Source: Balanoglossus misakiensis (taxonomy: Eukaryota; Hemichordata). From it: a DNA stretch of 64,000 bases. Shown in pieces: positions 48,001 to 58,257 of this stretch. How positions within the stretch are numbered: the stretch's first letter is position 1; each line of letters begins with the position of its first letter. The position numbers and the translations under genes are program-made. Location: assembly GCA_040954595.2 (NCBI GenBank), contig CM082579.2:10912001-10976000 (forward strand), in the 5' to 3' direction. A model generated the notes under the pieces. That model was given only the letters and a program-made list of their open reading frames with translations, was not told the DNA's origin and ran no database searches.

Positions 48001-51000
48001 TAAATGGGCACTATCTATTTTAGTTTATGCTCGATGTGCAAATCAATGGCAGACTAGTACAGACCTATCTTTAGAATCAAACTTCAACAAGCAGCCAACT
48101 AAACCAAAACATTCCCTTTAGAACAAATTTCAGCAGCAAGCTTATTCGTTTTGATTAGTTGAATAGAGTATTGTTTGACCAACTTCCCTGCCTAAATGTT
48201 TGTGAACACTGACCGTCTCTATCATATCTGCATGTCTCTCCCTCTTGTAAGGTGATTGAAGACAACTGTTGGCTATCCAAAATCAAACACCGTCTGATTC
48301 CAAGGACACCAAGAACTTCTGGCCGTTCATCCAACAACGGGGACAACTGTAGAGGGCGCTGTATTCTTATCAACAGGACGATTGGTGTCTGTGTGTCTCC
48401 CACATCAACATTTATCTCAGCTTCCAAAGTGCCGGAACCACCAAGTAGTTTTGATAAACCGATTCTGTTTTGGCGTGTGGCATAGACATGTCGATCAACC
48501 TCCAAGGCAACCATTGCACTATTGTCATCTGCAGGTACAAAGATCGATAATAGGCAAAATAAATTGTATGTATTCTCATTAAAATGAGCACATGTTTTAC
48601 TGAATAGTGGAGTATACTTTTTATGCAAACATTTCAAACAAATGGATTATCAGCTAGAAACATAAGAACCTATGGAGGCGTTCAAAATATCACGATATGT
48701 CATGTCATATCTGTAAGCACTTGCCTGGTTCAATCAGAATATCTTCAAGTTCTGAACACTTCTCTCCACATATTTCACAGATGTCTGCTGATTTCACTTC
48801 CGGGACAAAACCTACAAAGATATACGTCAACGTCATGAGATGCTTTATTTACTACATCTCCTATTTACAAGTCGAACAAGTATTTTGTGATGGTGAGAAA
48901 GTCATTATCGGACATTGTAAATACGTGTTTGATAAGAAATTTAAGGCCAGATAAAAAAATGTGCTGTTCCGATTACCCGGCCTACCCTAATTTTAACCCG
49001 CCGACCCTAAACTTTTTAGAGCTTCGTAAACTGGAAGTAAAAATAACGATGTCAAATATACAAAATTTATGAATATTGCGAGAATCAGGCAAAAACTACG
49101 ACTGCCAAAGATGTAAAAAAATTGCAATAAATAAATTTCCCTACCTACCTACCCTATTATTGAAAACCATGTAATCGGAACAGCACATATTTTTTTCATT
49201 TGGCCTAGGCTAAGTTGAGTACAAACGATTGCTCTGAAATCAGCTTACCTTCGTTCATGTACTTCAATTCTGCCCGACACCGTCTATATCGCCACACCTC
49301 TATGGTTGTCTTAAGGGGAACATCTGATACGTTTAATCTATGAAGCATAGATTCTGTGACGATATCAGCCTTGAATAATTCCCCCAATCTCCCTCGTCTG
49401 TAGTCACTCCATAATTTCTCCAACGCCTCTGATGTCTGACATGCCAACACAACACACAGACACCCTTGCTTGATTTCCTGAATTGTAATTCCACCAACGC
49501 TGTTCAGATACTCTTTCACCTTTGGGAAATCGTCTTCAGATTTGATGCTGTAAATTTCTCTTTCTATGCGTTCAGCCTGATCTGGAGTCAAGTTAGCATT
49601 GTCGACGTAAATATGAATCTCGATATCCCCTGAAATAAAGTTCATCAATTTTAATACATTGCCGAAAATAATTTAACTTCAGCCTGAACTGCCATGTATT
49701 AAACATGCAAGAGATAAATCCACCATCTTTAAAATCTGTTGACCGCATTTAAATCTCAGGGCAGGAGAAAACCACTTTTGTTCGAAACATCCCATATATT
49801 TAGATGGAGAAATCCATACATTGTATCGCGAATGTGCTTACGTAATGAATATTTTACCTCGAATTGTTCTGAAGGTATGTGTGTAAGTTTGTCCACCACC
49901 AGAAGCTTGTCCGTCGTTGTGGTCATCGTTACCATCTCCACTTTCAAACCCGTTGCCTGGTGGAAGATTTTCACCCTGCCCTCCTGTGCTGTTGCCATTG
50001 GTGATCGAACTTCCTTGTTCCTGAACTGGAATTGTTTTCGGGTTGTCGACCCCTGGAAAGAAGTAAGAAGCATTGCAGGTATCTAAATGACATATGCTGA
50101 ATGTGAGTTTACATCTACGTGTATAACACTTTGCAGCAAAACATATTTCTGATCAGTTATTCAACTGTTAGTCTTTATATGGATATTCTTTATATCAGTG
50201 TTACACAATGTATTTGACATTCATTCCGATACCGATTAAAGTGTTTTATGCAGCGTTCACATGTAATATTTTCTTCTTGAAGACAGTCATTATCATTTAC
50301 CTTTTGAGGATTCTTCCCCAGGGTCTTCACACTCTGCAGACCTAAATGTAGAAGAATCCAGCAATTTCTTTTGTTGAACTGCAATGAAACCATTCTCTGC
50401 AGACTTATGAAGTGCTTTACTCAATTCCTGTGATGCGTTATTAGCACGACCATATTTACACAGGACAGGCATGATGGTGTCTAACCATTTTTCACTTTCG
50501 CTATCGACATTTTGGCATTGTCCAGTGTCACATGACGGGACAGAGATGGTGGGGAAGTGTTCATCTATGAACGATGCAAGGCCTGATTGCTTTGGTTGTA
50601 TTGTGGGCACACCGGCAGCACAAGACATAAGACCGATCACACCAAATGGATCACCTTTAGTTGTGAATATTACCACGAGGTCACATTGCATCAGATCTTT
50701 CTTTAAGTGGTCCATCGATGCCTTGTTTGGATATAGCCGAATATTCAACAGGTGTGATGCGGCCATCTTCTCCAGTTTCCGCTGAAACTTTTCGCATGGT
50801 GTTTGTGTTACAAGTCCTCTGAACTTCCACTTTGTGTTGTTATCGGAGTAGTTAAAGTAGCGAGCTACTTTTCCCATGCTACGTGCTGCTGCTTCGAATT
50901 CCTTCAGATCTTGTAGACTTGATATTGTGTGTACAGACAGGACTTCTATTGTGTTCCCCAACTCTGAATTACTAGCTGGACGCTGACCAACACCCATCTT

Positions 51001-51570
51001 TGCCAAGGGAATGTACAGCTCATGCGCCACTTCTGAATTCAGAGAAACTTGAATCTTCCTCTTGTAGTCATCGCATACTGATGGACCAACTGACAAAATG
51101 GCGGAAGCCGCATTGATATATTCCATAATTTCACCATCAAGGATTTCCAAATCGGAAGGCTCCAAGCTCATGTTGTCTATCATATCCGACAAAACTGGAA
51201 CGAATCTCGGAATCCCAAGATCCTTTTGAATACACTTTGCAACATCGGCAGTTCCGTTCTTGCAAGTAGTGCCATATATTGTTGTAATCGGGAGACATTT
51301 CTTCAACTCGGGGAATCGGTCAAGGTGACAAATTAACCAGTCCCTTTGCGGTTTCTGATTTCTCTTGACAGTTGGAAGAATCAACTCCACACCATGTTCG
51401 CTCGCGTCCTCCACCTCTGCGTCAGTTGCTTCCAAAACCATGAAGGAGACTTTATTTTCTCTGACAGCAAGGTCTATCGCTAGTTGTCTTTCAGTGATAC
51501 ATGTTGCTATGTTACGCCTTCTCGGCCACCATTCTTCTCCAACAACCAGTACACGATTACTGTGAGACAT
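45045..51570 (-). CDS. Mosaic protein: glycosyltransferase-like, TRADD-N-like, coiled coil and IFIT-like TPR
   Basis: Model: complement(45045..46256, 46562..46674, 47441..47902, 48214..48528, 48725..48811, 49249..49629, 49858..50052, 50301..51570), 4035 nt, 1344 residues from the Met in MSHSNRVLVVGEEWW. Every junction agrees in phase. Residues 1-423 resemble a GT-B (GT4-type) glycosyltransferase fold: a Rossmann-like start, a GPSVCDDY linker region, and a degenerate donor-site segment KGDPFGVIGLMSCAAGVP. Residues 424-488 are a Gly/Asn/Asp-rich linker. Residues 489-615 resemble the TRADD N-terminal-type domain (QGCLCVVLACQTSEALEKLW). Residues 616-644 carry CEICGEKC, and 645-749 are unrecognised. 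Residues 750-903 are predicted coiled coil. Residues 904-1344 match IFIT proteins: the signature CHFTWKLEE is followed by TPR units such as DKAWVHFMSGEMDRVDETL and NLGDTYMAKYHHNP. No signal peptide, so probably cytosolic. By analogy it may be an RNA-sensing or death-signalling adaptor; this is inference. A far-upstream 5' exon is listed separately. Confidence 0.85.
47006..47205. repeat. MITE family C, copy 3
   Basis: Ends TTAAAGGTATACGGTCACC and ACGTGACTGTATACCTTTAA are inverted complements. It is inserted in the intron between the coiled-coil and IFIT exons of the mosaic gene. The interior block GAGATCTAGCCAATCACAGA is shared with copies at 20368 and 29895. Confidence 0.9.
48723..48724 (-). 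other. Non-canonical GC splice donor
   Basis: The exon 48725-48811 ends CCAG and is followed by GCAAGT. No GT donor in the correct phase is present here, whereas CAG|GCAAGT is the strong consensus required by GC-AG introns. Using it gives phase 1, matching the next exon (48528) exactly. The alternative AA|GTGCTT gives phase 2 and breaks the frame. Confidence 0.7.
48945..49206. repeat. 262-bp inverted-repeat element in the mosaic gene
   Basis: The left end GGCCAGATAAAAAAATGTGC continues into TGTTCCGATTAC. The right end is its near-complement GTAATCGGAACAGCACATAT...GGCC. The interior has repeated TACCCTA/ACCCGCC blocks. It lies in the intron between the TRADD-N exon and the CEICGEKC exon. Confidence 0.82.
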
Positions 51571-54223
51571 CCTACAAGATGAATATACTATATGAATAAG
51601 ATGCAAGATGTGATTTTTCATTTTAGTGAACAACATAACACTGCTTTACACATTTTCTTGAACAATATATGTTCATCCTACATGTAGTATGGTTGACATG
51701 TTTGTGTGCATGGGCCTACATACATGTAGGTTGACTGTCACTGACACATATTTAACGTATACCAGAACACAGTGAAAACACCCCCTATTCTAATGGCAAA
51801 AAGTCTATAGTATTCTGTTTGTTTGGTTTGAACATCATTTCACTTCATTTGGTCACCCTTTCTTAGCAGGTCATTGACTGGGTTACTGGTTCTAGATTTA
51901 TATACAATAATTAAAATGGGGCAATCCATTAAGTCTTCTGTTTTACTTCCTTCACCACATATTTCATGATTTATATATTTTAAATCACACATTTTCTTAA
52001 TTTTAAATTTAATTGGTTTTGTGACTTCACATGTTGAATTTATTAGTCCGAACACAGAATTGCTGATTCAAATTCATGATGGTTCATTTGAGGCCACCAC
52101 CCCCTAAGGGACAATGCGTTATCGACCTCCTGTCCAAACAACCAGAAAGAGGTCAGCGATATACACAAAGGGTTTCTCACTCAATTGTGGCATTCCAAAA
52201 GTGAAAGAATGTGAAGTGAAAAAGAAGTCAAACACTCAACTGTCAAATAGTAAAGCATGCGAACATTTATGGTAGACTCAGGTCAAAGGTCATGAGTTGT
52301 ACGGCGTATATTCAAAGCCGCATCACGTAGTGAAAGTAATCCGCCATATGCAAATTTATAAGGTATAAATAGAAAAGGTGTCATCCGGACTATCTCTCCT
52401 CATTGCAAACGGGGAGAAGGCGACACAGAAGTAGGCTAAGACCCGATGGTGTAGAGGAGATACGGAGAGGGTCGGCGGTCTCCCGCCCACCCACCCCATG
52501 TATATATTGCTTTCGCCACGGATAAGCCCACCAGAATTTCGACCCAATCCTAACAATGGCTATATCCCTGATCGAAGTGATAAGGCTTTAAATATATAGT
52601 CACTTTGAGAAGGGTTCAGGGAGTGGAGAGGGACGAATGGCCGGGAAGTGAGACTCGATGCGCGTCGTTTCAATACCAAATTCAAGTCTAATTTATTATC
52701 ACAAACTCTGCGGTTTATATACCGTGTGGTGAACCACAGACCAAGAGAAAAAAACAGACTAGCAACGCGGCATGTCCCTTTGATGTCTTGTTCACCTCGG
52801 CAAACAACGGCAAACAATAGGCTTCAAATGTGTCAAATGGGTTAGACACCGAGGAGACTTCCCAGAATACTTTGCGGTTGCGTCATTATCGACAGCTGCA
52901 GTACCTTGCCTGACACAGCTTTGCATTCAGGACTCGACTGAAACACTACTTGACGACAACCACGATTTACACTTGATTTACACGTTAGAAGTAGTATTTG
53001 CATCTACAACCTATGCAAGTTTACAGAACACGATTCGGCGAACAGGAATCTATTCCAAAAAATCGAGATTGATGATTAAACCTTTTCAAATTTACGATCG
53101 AACACACTTATTATATATTCATATTTTTTATTGAAATGGTCAAACTCATCTCTCCGATGCTCAAACTTCCTCAAATTTTCGCTGTACACTCGCCTTCCAT
53201 CTACAGCTGACTGACAACAACAACACAAACTTTCACGAAAACACTTTCGTTTCATAATCGGGAAAATTCCGGACATTGCCGAAGTGGATACGTTCGGAAA
53301 TCTTCGGAGACAAGCTGCACCTTGAAGGTGAGCTGAGACACGCATAGGGGGATTAGGAGATGTACTTCACACCTTTTGACAATAGCGTTGCTAGTCTGTT
53401 TTTCTCTTTGTCTGTGGGTGAACCTTGACATTTGTTCACACCTGATACAATAGGTTTGGTGACCGGCGTCACACAGGTAGCAAATAAAGGAATTACATGT
53501 CTGATGAAGGAATTGCATGTCTGACAGACAAATTGTGGGCGGAGCCTAATAGTAATATACAATGAGTGTGGTCTCCGACATGATAGCATTGCTCGATATT
53601 CTGTCAATAAATTCACAGTGTGTACAACAAAATTGACGTCAAATATATTGATTCAAAAGGTCAACTGAGTTCAGACCAACCTCCCACAAACAGAACAAAA
53701 CTGTGCATATCATGTTATTGTTAATGACGAGGAAGTACAAAATTATATCACTTTCTTCAAGTCTTAAACCAGTGTTTTCTCTAGGATGTTGAGAGAAGGG
53801 GGGAATATCCCCCCTTAGTCCAAAATTAAGGGGGGATTTGGTCAAAATAGGGGGGAATCATGATTTGCATAATTTATGTTAATTAGGTAAACATCAAGGA
53901 ATGACAATTTTGAACGTTAACTTACTAACTGCCTTCATTCCATATTAAAAACAGCATAAGGAAATTACAACATTTTACATGTGAACTTGACAACATATTA
54001 ACAGTTACAGTTTTTTCTACTTTAAATTAGTAGATTTTGCAGAGGAAGACACCAGCTTGCATAACTTTCAGGGCATGTAATTTAACAAATGCTGGAGAGC
54101 TGAAAATAACTCTCCTGAAATTAATTACACAAGTAGTAGGAGAGTGACTGATTAACTGCTCCCCTGGCAAGTAGAGTGAAATGAATAAAATAAATGCAAC
54201 TGCAAAAACAATAGTGTCTTTCT

Positions 54224-54578
54224 TTAAAGGGACAAAGTCTCTCTCCAGCTGCCCCTTTTCCATTAATTATGTTTGATACAAGACACCATTTATGTTAATG
54301 TAAATGTGGATATATAGTGAATCAATGATCAACCACGTAAAACTTCCATCCCACTTGTATGATATGAGAGTAAAAACTCGCCCAAAGTGAATAAATGGTA
54401 AAGAACGATTATTCATTTTGGCGAGTTTTTTCACTCTCCTGTCTATAAGAGGGATGGAAGTTGTGTGTGGTTGAACGTTCATTCACTATATATCCACATG
54501 TAGAATAACAAACGGTGTCTTGTATCAAATATAATTAATGGAAAAAAGGGCAGCGAGAGAGAGACTTTGTCCCTTTAA
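54224..54578. repeat. MITE family B, full-length copy
   Basis: Starts TTAAAGGGACAAAGTCTCTC and ends GAGAGACTTTGTCCCTTTAA, a near-perfect terminal inverted repeat. The internal half-palindrome carries the blocks AAACTTCCATCCCACTTGTA and GGATGGAAGTTGTGTGTGGT. About 355 bp with no coding capacity. It is the reference copy for the diverged or partial copies at 523, 16390 and 26930. Confidence 0.92.
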
Positions 54579-55005
54579 TACTATACCTGAGAAAAAATTT
54601 TCTTGTTTGATTTTAAAAGTTTCAGTTTAGCTGCCAAAATATTAGATTGTGAAACCATTAATAGTGAAATAAATTGAAGTGGTATATATTTCTTCAGATT
54701 TCTGCCTACACTTCCCCATCTGTGGGTAGGCACACTACTCAAATAAACAGTCTCTGTACATCTTGAATGACTTTCCTTCCTAAGTAAGAAAACAAGGTCA
54801 TGGAAAACTGATACATTCTTGATAATCGCCATTCCATGAACGCAGTTTCTTTAATTTGCATAAAATTGTTACGTTCTGCCTAAACAATTTCAAAAGTCGC
54901 CATAACAACAAGTTCACTTGAGTGCAGAGTGTGTGCTCTAAATTTAGACGGTATCCAGATAGGCTGTTCCAACAATTGCACACTATAGCCCTGGAGCTAA
55001 ATTAC

Positions 55006-55769
55006 GGCTAGTTATACTTTGCGAAACAACGAAACAGCGAAACGACGAAACCATTATTAAAATAGGGGCCAGTCATCAAGACGGTGGCGTATGATTTTTT
55101 TAAAAGTTTCCAAATTAAAACGTAAGCGAGCCAAGAAAACTACAGGTCAGATATATTGTTTTCTCGGAAATTCAACATTAGAATTTGGCGTTGGAAACAA
55201 ACGGCGGGTCGCCAGTTCCTGGTCTGCGGCCTGGTACTATGTAGTGGTAGAGTCGACGTCGTGTGCGCGCAAACGATTCATGCCAAACTGCTACATATAC
55301 ACAGTGAATATACGCGCGCACAACGAAACCACAAAAGATCGAAACCTCAAAATGCGGCAGCAACTGACACTATTTCCTTAAATACCACAAGGCGGGGAGG
55401 CATGAATTGCAATTAAGATAATAAAGAAATTTCGACAATGACACTGTGTTGTGTGAGTTACATGTGTTTCTATATATAACTACTACTCTTACCCCCCATC
55501 AGTGTTTGACCCTCGAAAGCTTACGGACACTACTGCTTTGTTTCAACTAATCCTTAGCCCTGTGAATATACTCGTACATTGACCTTTTGGGGCGGGATTC
55601 TTTTTTGGCGCGCAACCACTAGTACCAGGCCGCAGACCAGGAACTTATTTGGAAACTTTTAAAATAATAATACGCCACCGTCTTGATGACTGGCCCCTAT
55701 TTTAATAATGGTTTCGTCGTTTCGCTGTTTCGTTTCGCTGTTTCGTTGTTTCGCAAAGTATAACTAGCC
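55006..55769. mobile_element. Mutator-like foldback element with 9-bp target duplication
   Basis: The arms start GGCTAGTTATACTTTGCGAA on both strands and remain complementary for about 105 bp. Further inner pairing of CTGGTCTGCGGCCTGGTACT occurs at both ends. The identical 9-mer CTAAATTAC flanks it at 54997-55005 and 55770-55778. Long terminal inverted repeats plus a 9-bp duplication point to a non-autonomous Mutator-like element. The right arm has an extra 12-bp GAAACAG-type duplication. It contains a local open frame (55091-55381) with no recognised domain. Confidence 0.85.
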
Positions 55770-56345
55770 CTAAATTACACGTATAAGAATGTGAAAGTCA
55801 TCTACATATAGTTTTGGGGGTGGGAAGTTAAAATGTATACGCAGTAATATCGGCCGTTTTCCCAGTGTTTTGACTGACGGTGTCTGCTATGGAGGCTTGG
55901 ACGCGCATGTACTGGCCGGGTGGGCTGCTCACGAAGGGGCGATTGTCGCCCCCTGAACTTGTTACAAGGGGCGATTTAAGTGTAAAAGAGGGGGAATCGC
56001 GCGTCCTGGAGAAAACACTGCTTAAACGACCTTAAACTTCTAATTCCACATTTCAAACTAGAGTAAACAAAATGACAGAGCACTATTAAGTGACCCAGTA
56101 TACCATTACCTGTTAACGTTTTACCCATCCATTTGAAATGTATTTCTCATTTCTTGAAGTCAGTCGATACACATGGCAGGCTACATTTTCTGTACTGAGA
56201 TCATCGCAGCTGTTACTTACCTGTTGATTTGCACAGAATCGCGATTAGGTCTAATAGGACGTCCTCCCTTTGTGATTAAATGTGCCCAAGAGTGTCAGTC
56301 ACATCAAGTGAACGCGAGAAATGTGATTCACAGGTGAACATTTAC

Positions 56346-56413
56346 CGTGTTGTTGACTCGTACAGATTGCGGAAAAGGACAGTTACAGTCACATACTTGT
56401 TCAGCGACGCCAT
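56346..56413 (-). CDS. Candidate first coding exon of the mosaic gene
   Basis: An ATG at 56413 in a good context (AAGATGGCG) opens a 22-codon frame starting MASLNKYVTVTVLFRNLYES and ends in phase 2 at donor GTAAAT. The first exon of the mosaic gene has an acceptor TTCATCTTGTAG at 51572, with one base before its Met, so the two join in frame and would add 23 residues. No other minus-strand exon lies between them. Phase agreement alone has a one-in-three chance, so the link is tentative; it may be the first exon of another transcript. Confidence 0.4.
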
Positions 56414-56819
56414 CTTTAGAGCGCGTGGTGCATTGTGGGATTGTTTGGGGGCAAATGTATGTTAGAACCAATTTTCACATTTTTTTGTCTGGCTGAGGAA
56501 ATGAATGATAAAAAACTTGTTTTGTAAATAAAAAGGGACTGAAAACGAGACACTATTTACTAGACAGTGTGACATATTTCTTTCTTTTCTTCATGTAAGT
56601 TAGTCGATGTAAATATTTTAATAGAAGTTTTGAAAAAAAAAACTTATGTACATCAGAATTTATAGTTTGTCTGAGCATGTCTGTAGTGTGACTTAGGCTT
56701 TGTATACAGCTGTAGAGGATTACATAGAATTTCTCTGAAATGTGTTCTGTCCAAAGCTGTTTATATACAGGCAATGTTTATGAACATTTGTAAACAACTG
56801 AGAGATTTCTAGCTTTTGA

Positions 56820-56820
56820 A

Positions 56821-56855
<35 letters not shown>
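56820..56855. repeat. (GAT)n microsatellite
   Basis: Uninterrupted GATGAT repeat of about 12 units. Confidence 0.95.
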
Positions 56856-56859
<4 letters not shown>

Positions 56860-57976
56860 GTACATCTAATGCAAGATTCTGCAAGTGTCTCTAGCACTCA
56901 CAAGGATAGTCATGCTTGAATCTAGGTGATGTTGCCATTTGGTTAATTGGAAGGGCTGTCACAAGAAATCTTATTCTGAACTTATGGGTTTGTGATGAAA
57001 AACTGAATATTATTAAAATTGAGTCAATAATTTCATGAATCATTGCTCCACTTTGTTTTAGTTTGCTGGCCAGTCCCATGTAATTTTAAACAAATGAAAA
57101 TTAGCCCTAACTTTTTGTAAGGGGAAACTTTGGAGTAGAACAAACAAGAAACCACTTTGCCACAATGCAAAAGTAAGACGTCTTTAAACACTTGTATACT
57201 TGGGACGACTCATCACTGGTAGAAATCTTAAGAAATCCAAAATAGGTGGAAAATAACAACTTCTGTACTGATCAACACGCATGTTCGTGCTGTAGCATTG
57301 AAATATTTCAAAGATTTGTGATTGGAGTCACTCAAAAGAATTACGGGAAAATTAATACCACCTTGTCTAAATGCGTTCTGAATGATTGAGGTGTGTGTGA
57401 AAAGCTTGTTCAAGTCTGTCATGCATACATGTACACCCAGGTGAGACATTGGAAATGAAACAGAGAAAGAATGTCAAGTGTGTTGCAATAAATCTATAAG
57501 AACTTTATTACAATGATGAAACGTTCATATACAGGATTTATGTCTAAAGTATATATTTACATTTTTTCTCCTGTTGTAAATGACAATTTGCTCCAAAACT
57601 TCATTGAAGAGACAAAGTCTTTATTTTTTATCCTCTTTGTGATATCAAGAACACATGGAATGTCTCTCAGTGCACAAATCAATGGTGTTTCATGACTTAA
57701 AAGTGTAAAATATTGACCCCTTTGCTGTATGTAAAGAAAAAAATTAGTTTGTTCCCTCTTTATAGGTTCAACGCACCCCCGGGAACGCACCTTACCATAA
57801 AAAAACAATTGATTTGGACTGATCCATGGTGGTGAAAGGATTCAGAAGCCCACTAGGAGAATAACAGTACCGGTATAGTGTCATTTTGTTTGTCTAGTCA
57901 GACTGCCCATAATTCCCATGTACATAGTGGAATCTGTTCAAAGTTCATCATTATATAAATATTAAGATTTCTTGTA

Positions 57977-58188
57977 TACTGTAAAACACTTTATTTTCGC
58001 GAGTTAAATTTTTCGCGATATCAAGAGAGGCCACTGTTTCGGGAGTATTAATTTTCGCGTTCTCTTATTTCATTCACTACATCGTTATCTTCAAAAACAA
58101 TTTACGTGACTTTTTATTTTCACGCTATTTTGGCTCTCGCGTATTTGGCGAAAATTAATTGCTCGCGAAAGTAAAGTGTTTTACAGTA
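57977..58188 (+). repeat. MITE family A, copy 5
   Basis: Starts TACTGTAAAACACTTTATTT and ends AGTAAAGTGTTTTACAGTA, with intact TTCGCG interior blocks. One of the best-preserved copies and nearly identical in layout to 14173-14385. Confidence 0.93.
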
Positions 58189-58257
58189 TATACAAAAAGC
58201 AATCACTGCATAATAGTGCTGAATTAATACAGGTAACTACACTCAAGAAATGCTAAG

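Larger units (their letters stand above)
53764..56025. repeat. Composite bounded by CAGTGTTTTCTC inverted ends
   Basis: The left boundary CCAGTGTTTTCTCTAGGA (53769-53786) and right boundary TCCTGGAGAAAACACTG (56004-56020) are inverted complements with one or two mismatches, extended by TTAA at the outer edges. G-rich/C-rich blocks lie next to both ends. Beyond about 23 bp the arms diverge, so these could be two separate copies rather than one 2.26-kb element. Confidence 0.5.
51571..56345. other. Presumed first intron or upstream region of the mosaic gene with nested transposable elements
   Basis: No further coding exon is supported. Positions 53764-56025 are a composite of nested repeats that includes a full-length family B MITE (54224-54578) and a 764-bp Mutator-like foldback (55006-55769). 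The CpG-richer segment 52360-53350 could hold an alternative promoter, but no start site can be defined. Confidence 0.5.
56414..58257. other. Intergenic region between the mosaic gene and the DED gene
   Basis: Contains a GATGAT microsatellite (56820-56855) and a family A MITE (57977-58188). No coding region that I can defend. The open frame at 57557-57808 on the minus strand has no domain and no splice support. Confidence 0.6.

Noticed and set aside
49756-50073. The reading frame with GSTTRKQFQFRN across the mosaic gene's second exon
   Set aside because: It needs phase 0 at both sides. The frame with VDNPKTIPVQEQGSS fits the phase-1 junctions and leads straight into RGDIEIHIYV of the next exon.
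53076-53616. Overlapping minus-strand frames of 87-89 codons
   Set aside because: They overlap one another in different frames, lack domains and splice support, and contain direct repeats (GGAATTGCATGTCTGA-type), so they are more likely non-coding.
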